Made by a program: the position numbers and the translations under genes. Shown one piece after another: positions 10,795 through 19,061 of a stretch of 64,000 bases of DNA (its first letter is position 1; every line of letters begins with the position of its first letter). Origin of the DNA: Afipia sp. 1NLS2 (GTDB taxonomy: Bacteria; Pseudomonadota; Alphaproteobacteria; Rhizobiales; Xanthobacteraceae); assembly GCF_000178995.1 (NCBI RefSeq), contig NZ_ADVZ01000002.1, positions 124,001-188,000 of the forward strand. Reading direction: 5' to 3'. The notes under the pieces were generated by a model. That model searched no databases, was not told the origin of the DNA, and saw only the letters and a list, made by a program, of their open reading frames with translations.

Positions 10795-11565
10795 TTGCCG
10801 CGCTTTGCAGCCAATCTCACGATGTTGTTCAACGAAGTCCCGTTCATGGAGCGCTTCGCCGCTGCGGCGAAGGCTGGCTTCAAGGGCGTTGAATACCTGT
10901 TTCCCTACGATTTCCCGGTCGAGGAGTTGGCCAAGCAGCTCTCGACGCACGGTCTGACGCAAGTTCTTCACAATCTGCCCGCGGGCGATTGGGGCAAGGG
11001 CGAGCGTGGCATCGCGATCTTCCCGGACCGCGTTGACGAGTTCAAGGCCGGTGTGACCAAGGCGATCGCTTACGCCAAGGCGCTGAAGTGCGGCCAGCTC
11101 AACTGCCTGGTCGGCGTGATGCCGCAGGGCGCTGACGCCAAGAAGCATCACGATACGCTGGTGTCGAACCTGAAGTTCGCGGCCTCCGCGCTGAAGAACG
11201 AAGGTATCAAGCTGTTGATCGAGCCGATCAACACCCGCGACATTCCGGGCTTCTTCCTGACCCATACCAAGCAGGCGATCGACATCATCGCCGAGGTCGG
11301 TTCGGACAACCTGTACGACCAGTACGATATTTATCACATGCAGATCATGGAGGGCGATCTGGCCCGCACGATCGAGGCCAACCTGGCCAAGATCGCGCAC
11401 ATCCAGCTTGCGGACAATCCGAACCGCAACGAGCCGGGCACGGGCGAGATCAACTATCCCTTCCTGTACGAGTTCATCGACAAGATCGGCTACAAGGGCT
11501 GGATCGGAGCCGAGTACAAGCCTAAGACCAACACGGTCGCAGGGCTTGGCTGGTTGCCGAAGTAA
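10795..11565 (+). CDS. hyi: Hydroxypyruvate isomerase
   Basis: Interconverts hydroxypyruvate and tartronate semialdehyde, between gcl and glxR in the glycerate pathway. A 256-residue TIM-barrel sugar-phosphate-isomerase-like protein with HNLPAGDWGKGERG, LIEPINTRDIPGFFL, QYDIYHMQ and ADNPNRNEPGTGEI, all family hallmarks. An upstream ATG (10780) keeps the frame open. The strong ribosome site AAGGAGGG at 10783-10790 lies inside that extension and sits five bases before TTG 10795, which gives the family N terminus (PRFAANL), so TTG is preferred. It begins 53 bases after the gcl stop and ends 41 bases before glxR. Confidence 0.95.
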   Translation: MPRFAANLTMLFNEVPFMERFAAAAKAGFKGVEYLFPYDFPVEELAKQLSTHGLTQVLHNLPAGDWGKGERGIAIFPDRVDEFKAGVTKAIAYAKALKCGQLNCLVGVMPQGADAKKHHDTLVSNLKFAASALKNEGIKLLIEPINTRDIPGFFLTHTKQAIDIIAEVGSDNLYDQYDIYHMQIMEGDLARTIEANLAKIAHIQLADNPNRNEPGTGEINYPFLYEFIDKIGYKGWIGAEYKPKTNTVAGLGWLPK

Positions 11566-11606
11566 AAAGCCTGCCGCCATCCTCATAGAGATTAGGGAGT
11601 TTTTCG

Positions 11607-12497
11607 ATGTCTAAGAAACTGGGCTTCATCGGATTGGGCACGATGGGTGCACCGATGGCCGGTCATCTGATCGCCGCCGGTCACGAGGTTCACCTCTACA
11701 CCATCGAAGGTGTGCCGGCCGATCTCGCCAAGAAGGGCAAGGTTGCCAAGAGCGCCGCCGAGGTGGCGAAGAACGCCGACATCATCATCATCATGGTGCC
11801 GGATACGCCGCACGTTGAATCCGTGCTGTTCGGAGAGAACGGCGTCGCCGAGCATCTTGCCAAGGGCAAGATCGTCGTCGACATGAGCTCGATCTCGCCG
11901 ATCGAAACCAAGAAGTTCGCCGCCAAGGTCGAGAAGCTTGGTGCGCGTTATCTCGATGCGCCGGTCTCCGGTGGCGAAGTTGGCGCCAAGGCTGCCTCGC
12001 TCACCATCATGGTCGGCGGTCATGACGAGGACTTCGCGACCGTGAAGCCGTACTTCGAGCTGATGGGCAAGAACATCACTCACGTCGGCGGCAACGGCGA
12101 CGGCCAGACCACCAAGGTCGCAAACCAGATCATCGTCGCGCTGAACATCGAGGCGGTTGCGGAAGCGTTGATCTTCGCATCGAAGGCGGGCGCCGATCCG
12201 GCCAAGGTGCGTCAGGCGCTGATGGGTGGTTTTGCTTCCTCGCGCATTCTCGAAGTGCACGGCGAGCGCATGATCAAGCGCACGTTCGATCCGGGCTTCC
12301 GCATCGAGCTGCACCAGAAGGATCTCAACCTCGCGCTGCAGGGCGCCAAGGCACTCGGCGTGGCGTTGCCGAACACCGCGATGGCGCAAGAGCTGTTCAA
12401 CACCTGTGCGGCCAATGGCGGCAAGGCGTGGGATCACTCCGGCATGGTGAAGGCGCTCGAGCTGATGGCCAACCACGCGGTCGCCGGCAAGAAGTAA
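11607..12497 (+). CDS. glxR: Tartronate-semialdehyde reductase (2-hydroxy-3-oxopropionate reductase)
   Basis: Reduces tartronate semialdehyde to glycerate with NAD(P)H. The 296-residue protein belongs to the beta-hydroxyacid dehydrogenase family: dinucleotide site GFIGLGTMGAPMAGHL at the N terminus, DAPVSGGEVGA substrate-binding motif, and the catalytic lysine in GDGQTTKVANQI. ATG 11607 follows AGGGAG. Together with gcl and hyi it makes a complete glyoxylate-to-glycerate route. GarR is the closest alternative name, but the reaction is the same. Confidence 0.94.
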   Translation: MSKKLGFIGLGTMGAPMAGHLIAAGHEVHLYTIEGVPADLAKKGKVAKSAAEVAKNADIIIIMVPDTPHVESVLFGENGVAEHLAKGKIVVDMSSISPIETKKFAAKVEKLGARYLDAPVSGGEVGAKAASLTIMVGGHDEDFATVKPYFELMGKNITHVGGNGDGQTTKVANQIIVALNIEAVAEALIFASKAGADPAKVRQALMGGFASSRILEVHGERMIKRTFDPGFRIELHQKDLNLALQGAKALGVALPNTAMAQELFNTCAANGGKAWDHSGMVKALELMANHAVAGKK

Positions 12498-12508
12498 TTC
12501 GATATCGG

Positions 12509-12534
12509 ACATCCGGGGCTCCGGCCCCGGATGT
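12509..12534. other. Strong GC hairpin between glxR and panE2-like gene
   Basis: ACATCCGGGGC (12509-12519) and GCCCCGGATGT (12524-12534) form an 11-bp perfect stem with a TCCG loop. No T run follows, so it is not a typical intrinsic terminator. It could stabilise the 3' end of the gcl-hyi-glxR message or attenuate downstream expression. Confidence 0.6.
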
Positions 12535-12562
12535 TCGCAGAACAATAATTTAGGAGGGGTCC

Positions 12563-13582
12563 ATGAAAGTTTGTATTTTCGGTGCTGGCGCGATCGGCGG
12601 CTACATGGCCGTGATGATGAAACGTGGCGGCGTCGATGTTTCGCTTGTCGCGCGCGGACCCCACCTTGCCGCCATCAAGGCCAATGGCCTGAAGGTCGTG
12701 TTCAAGGACAAGGAGTTGTCGGCAGCCATGCCGGCGACCAACGATCCCAAGGAATTGGGCCCTCAGGATTACATCATCATCGCGCTGAAGGCGCATCAGG
12801 CCTGGGAGTCTGTCGATCAGCTCAAGCCGTTGCTCGGCCCGAATACGGTGGTCGTCACCGCGCAGAACGGCGTGCCGTGGTGGTATTTCTACGGTCTAGA
12901 CGAGAAGTTCGCCGATCTGCGGCTCAAGAGCGTCGATCCCGGTAACCGCCAGTGGAATGCGATCGGTCCGCAGCGCGTGATTGGTGCGACCGTCTATCCG
13001 GCTACCGAAATCACCGAGCCGGGCGTCATCAAGCACATCTATGGCGACCAGTTCGGCCTCGGCGAGCCGAACCGCCAGCCTAGCGCGCGCCTGACCGAAT
13101 TCGCCGATGCGCTCACCGCGGGCGGGCTGAAGCCACGCCTGTATGACGACATCCGCGACGACATCTGGATCAAGCTGTGGGGTAACCTGTGCTTCAATCC
13201 ACTGTCGGCGCTGACTCATGCGACGCTCGACATCGTTGCGACCGATCCCGGCACGCGCGCTGTCGCCAAGAACATGATGCTTGAGGCCCAGCAAATCGGC
13301 CAGCACTTCGGCGCGCACTTCCGCGTCGACGTGGAGCGCCGCATCAACGGAGCCGCCGGTGTCGGCGCGCACCGCACCTCGATGCTGCAGGACCTCGACA
13401 AGAAGCGGCCGCTGGAGATCGATGCGCTCCTCACGTCGGTACAGGAGATGGGGCATCTGGCCAATGTGAAGACGCCGTATATCGATACGGTGCTGGCGCT
13501 GGTGCAACAGATGGGCCGCTCCAACGGCGTCTATCCGACTTTCCCGGAAGAAGTCCGCACCCCCGAAGCGGTCACGGCCTGA
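12563..13582 (+). CDS. PanE/ApbA-family reductase, probable oxalyl-CoA reductase (PanE2-like)
   Basis: A 339-residue protein annotated by similarity as 2-dehydropantoate 2-reductase: Rossmann motif CIFGAGAIGGYMAV at the start, KAHQAWE, TAQNGVPWW, and the family segment DDIWIKLWGNLCFNPLSAL. In Methylobacterium extorquens the homologous PanE2 reduces oxalyl-CoA to glyoxylate, linking oxalate to assimilation. Position between glxR and pyk, near oxc and frc, fits that role far better than pantothenate synthesis, and no other pantothenate gene is present. GGAGGGG precedes ATG 12563. The family is certain; the oxalyl-CoA activity is inferred from context. Confidence 0.85.
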   Translation: MKVCIFGAGAIGGYMAVMMKRGGVDVSLVARGPHLAAIKANGLKVVFKDKELSAAMPATNDPKELGPQDYIIIALKAHQAWESVDQLKPLLGPNTVVVTAQNGVPWWYFYGLDEKFADLRLKSVDPGNRQWNAIGPQRVIGATVYPATEITEPGVIKHIYGDQFGLGEPNRQPSARLTEFADALTAGGLKPRLYDDIRDDIWIKLWGNLCFNPLSALTHATLDIVATDPGTRAVAKNMMLEAQQIGQHFGAHFRVDVERRINGAAGVGAHRTSMLQDLDKKRPLEIDALLTSVQEMGHLANVKTPYIDTVLALVQQMGRSNGVYPTFPEEVRTPEAVTA

Positions 13583-13591
13583 TTTGATATT

Positions 13592-13621
13592 CCGTATGCC
13601 GGACACCCATCCGGCATACGG
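13592..13621. other. Inverted repeat after panE2-like gene
   Basis: CCGTATGCCGG (13592-13602) pairs perfectly with CCGGCATACGG (13611-13621) across an 8-base loop. No T run follows on either strand. The left arm also forms part of TTGATAT-N5-ATGCCGG at 13584-13602, a degenerate copy of the 19-bp operator found at gcl and oxc. It may therefore act as a protein site before pyk, as an RNA hairpin, or both. Confidence 0.45.
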
Positions 13622-13749
13622 CGCCTCTCCCTGCGATCGTCCGTTTTCGCGCACGTGTCGTGCAGGATATATTTATTTGCAGCCTGAATCGGATTATCTG
13701 AAACCATGATCGTCCCCAAGATTATCCTGGCTGCTCACGGAAGGATTTG

Positions 13750-15162
13750 ATGATGAGCCGTAATCGGCGCGCGAAGATTGTTGCGACGCTAGGCCCGGCG
13801 AGTTCCTCGCCTGAGATGATCCGCAAACTCTATGATGCCGGCGTCGATATGTTCCGGCTCAATTTCAGCCACGGCAGCCATGACGATCATCGCGCGCGCT
13901 ATGAAGCGATCCGCGCGGTCGAGCGCGATGTCGGTACGCCGATCGCGATCCTGCAGGATTTGCAGGGTCCGAAAATCCGCCTTGGGCCGCTGGAAGGCGG
14001 CAAGCGCGAGCTGACCAATGGCAGCACGGTACGCTTTGTCTGCAGCGCGACCGCGAAGGGCAATGAATTGCCGCTGCCGCACAAGGAAGTGTTCGACGCC
14101 ATCGTGCCGGGCAACCAGCTTCTGATCGATGACGGCAAGGTGCGCCTGTCGGCGACCGGGGTGGGCGAGGGTTATATCGAGGCCAAGGTGATTTCCGGCG
14201 GCATCGTCAGCGATCGCAAGGGCGTCAACCTGCCGGATACGATTTTGGCGTTGTCGCCGATCACCGAAAAGGATCGTGTCGATCTCGCCTTCGGTCTTGA
14301 ACTCGGGGTGGACTGGGTCGCGTTCTCGTTCGTGCAGCGTGCCTCCGACCTGATCGAGGCGCACACGCTGGTCGGCGGACGTGCCGGTGTGATGTCGAAG
14401 ATCGAAAAGCCGGCGGCGATGTCGGTGATCGAGGATATCGTGGCGCTGTCGGATTCCATCATGGTGGCACGCGGCGATCTCGGCGTGGAAATCCCGCCGG
14501 AAGACGTGCCGGGCGCGCAGAAGGATCTGGTGCGGTTGTGCCGCCTGGCGGGCAAGCCGGTCATCATCGCGACCCAGATGCTGGAGTCGATGATCTATAC
14601 GCCGACGCCGACGCGCGCGGAATCCTCCGACGTCGCGACTGCGATCTATGATGGCTCCGATGCGGTGATGCTGTCGGCCGAATCCGCTTCGGGGCAGTTT
14701 CCGGTTCAGGCGGTCCAGACGATGGATCGCATCATCCGCCGCACCGAGCAGCACAAGGCCTATCGCAATATCGTCGAGGCTTTGCATCCGCAGGTTGAGC
14801 CGCTGCCGCAGCACGCGATCGCGGCGGCGGCCGCGGAAGTCGCCGATTCCATCGGTGCGGCCTGCATCGTGGCCTTCACCTCGAGCGGCGCCACCGCCTA
14901 TCGGATCGCGCGCCAGCGCTCTCCGACGCCGATCCTAAGCGTGACGCCGAACGAATCCACCGCCCGCCAGCTTTCCTGGCTGTGGGGCTCGACGAGCATG
15001 CGTTCGGACGATATTTCATCGTATGACGAAATGGTGAGCCATGCGGTCCACCATGCCAAGGACAGCGGGCTTGCGAAGGACGGCGACTGCATCGTCGTGG
15101 TCGCGGGCGTGCCGTTCGGCAAGTCTGGCTCGACTAACAATCTGCGCGTCGTGACCGTCTGA
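13750..15162 (+). CDS. pyk: Pyruvate kinase
   Basis: Converts phosphoenolpyruvate and ADP to pyruvate and ATP. About 470 residues, the usual bacterial length. Motifs include KIVATLGPASSSPE, FRLNFSHGSHDDH, the substrate-binding MSKIEKPAAM lysine, MVARGDLGVEIP and the C-terminal alpha/beta domain ending in NNLRVVTV. GGAAGG at 13739-13744 precedes adjacent ATG codons at 13750 and 13753; either could start. Its place behind the glyoxylate-to-glycerate genes suggests a copy serving the lower part of the glycerate pathway (2-phosphoglycerate, PEP, pyruvate); another pyk may exist elsewhere. Confidence 0.96.
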   Translation: MMSRNRRAKIVATLGPASSSPEMIRKLYDAGVDMFRLNFSHGSHDDHRARYEAIRAVERDVGTPIAILQDLQGPKIRLGPLEGGKRELTNGSTVRFVCSATAKGNELPLPHKEVFDAIVPGNQLLIDDGKVRLSATGVGEGYIEAKVISGGIVSDRKGVNLPDTILALSPITEKDRVDLAFGLELGVDWVAFSFVQRASDLIEAHTLVGGRAGVMSKIEKPAAMSVIEDIVALSDSIMVARGDLGVEIPPEDVPGAQKDLVRLCRLAGKPVIIATQMLESMIYTPTPTRAESSDVATAIYDGSDAVMLSAESASGQFPVQAVQTMDRIIRRTEQHKAYRNIVEALHPQVEPLPQHAIAAAAAEVADSIGAACIVAFTSSGATAYRIARQRSPTPILSVTPNESTARQLSWLWGSTSMRSDDISSYDEMVSHAVHHAKDSGLAKDGDCIVVVAGVPFGKSGSTNNLRVVTV

Positions 15163-15202
15163 CCGGTCGCGATCGCCATAAAGCGTAAGAGTAGAGGAAA
15201 CG

Positions 15203-15976
15203 ATGACACAGTGGATTCGATATCGCGCGAACGGCAAGGTGGGCTTCGGCACGCTGAGCGGGGACACCATCGCCGAGCACAGCGGCGACATGTTCGCCTC
15301 GCCCAAGGCCACCGGACAGACGCTCAAGCTCGCGAGCGTCGAAGTGTTGCCGCCGTCCGAGCCGACCAAGGTGATCGCGCTGTGGAATAACTTCCGCGAA
15401 CTCGCCGCCAAGCTGAAGCAGTCGATTCCGCCGGAGCCGCTTTATCTGATGAAGGCGAATTCCAGCATCTCATCGCCGAACACCACCATCAAGCGGCCGA
15501 AGTCCTATTCCGGCAAGGTCGTCTACGAGGGCGAGCTCGGTATCGTCATCGGCAAGACCTGCACCAATGCCTCGGAAGACGAAGCCGCGAAGGCGATCTT
15601 CGGCTACACCTGCGTCAATGATATCACGGCCGCGGAAATCATCTCGAAGGATGAAAGCTTCGCCCAGTGGGTGCGCGCCAAGAGCTTCGACGGGTTCGGC
15701 CCGTTCGGCCCGGTGATCGCGACCGGCATCGATCCCACCAAGGAATCGGTTCGCCTTGTCCTCAACGGCGCGGAGCGGCAGAACTACAAGCTCTCCGACA
15801 TGATCTTCCCGCCGCACAAGCTCGTCAGCCTCCTGTCGCACGACATGACGCTGAACCCCGGCGACCTGATCTGCTGCGGCACCTCGATTGGTGTCGGTAC
15901 GATGAAGGAGCCGACCAACACCATGGACGTGACGATCGAAGGCATTGGTACGCTCCACAACGTGTTTGCGAACTGA
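15203..15976 (+). CDS. Fumarylacetoacetate hydrolase-family protein of unknown substrate
   Basis: A 257-residue FAH-fold protein. The metal-binding acidic residues are seen in YEGELGIVIGKT and GYTCVNDITAAEI, followed by KSFDGFGPFGPVI and the GTSIGVGTMKEP segment. Members hydrolyse acylpyruvates, decarboxylate oxaloacetate or hydrate 2-keto-enoates; the sequence does not tell which. It starts 40 bases after pyk and is the last gene of the gcl run before a strong terminator. An acylpyruvase or oxaloacetate-type reaction would fit an oxalate/glyoxylate setting, but that is inference. Confidence 0.88.
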   Translation: MTQWIRYRANGKVGFGTLSGDTIAEHSGDMFASPKATGQTLKLASVEVLPPSEPTKVIALWNNFRELAAKLKQSIPPEPLYLMKANSSISSPNTTIKRPKSYSGKVVYEGELGIVIGKTCTNASEDEAAKAIFGYTCVNDITAAEIISKDESFAQWVRAKSFDGFGPFGPVIATGIDPTKESVRLVLNGAERQNYKLSDMIFPPHKLVSLLSHDMTLNPGDLICCGTSIGVGTMKEPTNTMDVTIEGIGTLHNVFAN

Positions 15977-16012
15977 CGGCCGGTTTTCGTCCAAGCACGA
16001 TACAGTCACATT

Positions 16013-16048
16013 AAAAAGGCCGCCTGCGATCGCAGGCGGCCTTTTTTT
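16013..16048. terminator. Bidirectional intrinsic terminator between FAH gene and gntR
   Basis: GGCCGCCTGCGA (16018-16029) pairs with TCGCAGGCGGCC (16030-16041). An A run precedes (16013-16017) and a T run follows (16042-16048), so it can stop transcription of the plus-strand gcl run and of the convergent regulator gene. Confidence 0.92.
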
Positions 16049-16067
16049 GATTCAGAAAGTGGTCGGC

Positions 16068-16823
16068 TTATTCGAAGATGCCGTCGCTGTGGGCGGCCAC
16101 GTAGTCGGCGAGGCCGAGCGTATGGTCGCGCGACAGGATCACGGCGCGCTCGGTGTCGCGCTTTTCGATCGCATCGATGATGCCCAAATGATCCACGATC
16201 GAACGCGAGGCGCGATCGTCGCGGCCGATGGTGATCTGGCGCAGGCCGCGCACATGCAGCAGGATCTGCTCGGTCATGTCGACCAGCACCTGCGAGCCCG
16301 ACAGTTTCACGATGGTTTGGTGAAACAGGATGTTGGCCGAAGAATATTCGCTGAGGTGATCGGAAGGCTTGTGGCCGTCGTCAAACCCACGGAACAGGCG
16401 ACGCAGGCCGGCAATGGCTTCATCGCTTGCGTGCAGGGTGGCGAGGCGGGCGGCCATGCTTTCCAGCGCGGCCCAGGCCTGGATCATGTCGATGACTTCG
16501 CGCTTGGTCTTTTTCAGGACCATCACGCCCTTGCGCGGCACCGATTTGACGAGACCCTCGTGCTCGAGCATCACGATGGCTTCCCGTACCGGAGTACGGC
16601 TGACGCCGAGCTGCTCGGAGAGTTGCCGTTCGTCGATCCATGCGGGCTCGGAGGACGCATAGATATCCATATCGAGGATAGCCTGCTTCAGAGCCTCGTA
16701 GGCGCGAGTTTTGAAAGTCTGCTCAGGTGCGAACCTACCCACCACCAGCTCGGGAGCCGGCTTTGACAGGGGTGCCCGCTGGGCAATTGGTTTCACACGT
16801 TCCATCCCGGTATTATCTGGCAT
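16068..16823 (-). CDS. GntR-family (FadR/FCD) transcriptional regulator of the oxalate island
   Basis: A 251-residue regulator. The winged helix spans about residues 37-105 with LSEQLGVSRTPVREAIVML, the hallmark of GntR proteins. It is followed by an all-helical FCD effector domain (about 110-245) that binds small carboxylates in this subfamily. It stands between the gcl run and the acyl-CoA synthetase-sucCD operon, central to the island. Its start codon lies inside a symmetric element at 16817-16842 built from the same half-sites as the operators at gcl, the antiporter gene and oxc, which suggests autoregulation. ATG 16823 has CAGGA upstream; Met7 is a weaker alternative. Ligand unknown, oxalate or glyoxylate plausible. 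Confidence 0.92.
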   Translation of the reverse strand: MPDNTGMERVKPIAQRAPLSKPAPELVVGRFAPEQTFKTRAYEALKQAILDMDIYASSEPAWIDERQLSEQLGVSRTPVREAIVMLEHEGLVKSVPRKGVMVLKKTKREVIDMIQAWAALESMAARLATLHASDEAIAGLRRLFRGFDDGHKPSDHLSEYSSANILFHQTIVKLSGSQVLVDMTEQILLHVRGLRQITIGRDDRASRSIVDHLGIIDAIEKRDTERAVILSRDHTLGLADYVAAHSDGIFE

Positions 16824-16842
16824 ATGTCCTGCCGTATGCCAG
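16817..16842. promoter_or_regulatory. Symmetric operator-like element over the gntR start codon
   Basis: CTGGCATA (16817-16824) and TATGCCAG (16835-16842) are perfectly complementary, with ten bases between. The half-sites match the 19-bp operators but the spacing is wider. The element covers the ribosome site and start codon of the GntR gene, so binding could repress transcription or initiation. Confidence 0.4.
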
Positions 16843-16900
16843 TAACTGGCGCTTCAGTGAGTTTTAGGGTCCGATTCCTATTCTAGAGGGTCTTGACCCA

Positions 16901-16929
16901 TAAAACCAAGGCCCCAGAAGGGGCCTTGG
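16901..16929 (-). terminator. Intrinsic terminator of the acyl-CoA synthetase-sucC-sucD operon
   Basis: CCAAGGCCCC (16906-16915) and GGGGCCTTGG (16920-16929) form a ten-pair stem with a four-base loop. Read on the minus strand it is followed by TTTTA. It lies 10 bases past the sucD stop. Confidence 0.88.
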
Positions 16930-16939
16930 TCAGTCTTTT

Positions 16940-17848
16940 TTAAGCGGTTCGCTTTGCTGGCTTATTCCCTTTCAGGAGTTCCACCAGCGTGCTTCCGAGC
17001 CGGGCCGGGGAGGCCGAGACCGCGATCCCGGCGGCTTCCATGGCCGCGATCTTCGATTCCGCGTCGCCCTTGCCGCCCGCCACGATGGCGCCGGCATGGC
17101 CCATACGGCGCCCGGGAGGGGCCGTACGGCCGGCAATGAAGCCAACCATCGGCTTCTTACGGCCGCGCTTGGCCTCGTCCTTGAGGAACTGGGCCGCGTC
17201 TTCCTCGGCGGAACCACCGATTTCACCGATCATGATGATCGATTCCGTCTTGTCGTCGGCGAGGAACATCTCCAGCACGTCGATAAACTCGGTGCCCTTG
17301 ACCGGGTCGCCGCCGATGCCGACCGCCGTGGTCTGGCCAAAGCCGACCTGGGTGGTCTGGAACACGGCTTCGTAGGTCAGCGTGCCCGAACGGGACACGA
17401 TGCCGACATTGCCCGGCTTGAAGATGTTGGTCGGCATGATGCCGATCTTGCACTCGCCTGCGGTCACGACGCCGGGGCAGTTGGGGCCCAGGAGGCGCGA
17501 CTTCGAGCCGGAGAGGGCGCGCTTCACCCGCACCATGTCGAGCACCGGAATGCCCTCGGTGATGCAGACGATCAGCGGGATCTCCGCGTCGATGGCCTCG
17601 CAGATCGCGTCCGCAGCACCTGGCGGCGGAACGTAGACGACGGAGGCGTCCGCGCCGGTCTTGGCGCGGGCCTCGGCGACGCTGTCGAACACCGGCAGGC
17701 CGAGATGGGTCGAGCCGCCTTTGCCCGGCGAGGTGCCGCCGACCATCTTGGTGCCGTAAGCGATTGCCGCTTCGGAGTGGAAGGTTCCGTTCTTGCCGGT
17801 GAAGCCCTGGCAAATGACCTTCGTGTTTTTGTCGATCATAACTGACAT
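16940..17848 (-). CDS. sucD: Succinyl-CoA synthetase alpha subunit
   Basis: With SucC it interconverts succinate, CoA and NTP with succinyl-CoA. The 302-residue sequence is canonical: [14 protein letters not shown] (CoA site), [31 protein letters not shown], and [10 protein letters not shown] with the phosphohistidine. It begins four bases after the sucC stop. The usual TCA neighbours (mdh, sucA, sucB) are missing. The gene is instead cotranscribed behind an NDP-forming acyl-CoA synthetase and lies beside the oxalate genes. A dedicated second copy that maintains succinyl-CoA as CoA donor for oxalate activation is a reasonable inference. Confidence 0.96.
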   Translation of the reverse strand: MSVMIDKNTKVICQGFTGKNGTFHSEAAIAYGTKMVGGTSPGKGGSTHLGLPVFDSVAEARAKTGADASVVYVPPPGAADAICEAIDAEIPLIVCITEGIPVLDMVRVKRALSGSKSRLLGPNCPGVVTAGECKIGIMPTNIFKPGNVGIVSRSGTLTYEAVFQTTQVGFGQTTAVGIGGDPVKGTEFIDVLEMFLADDKTESIIMIGEIGGSAEEDAAQFLKDEAKRGRKKPMVGFIAGRTAPPGRRMGHAGAIVAGGKGDAESKIAAMEAAGIAVSASPARLGSTLVELLKGNKPAKRTA

Positions 17849-17852
17849 TGGC

Positions 17853-19049
<1,197 letters not shown>

Positions 19050-19061
19050 TCGTCAGAACCC

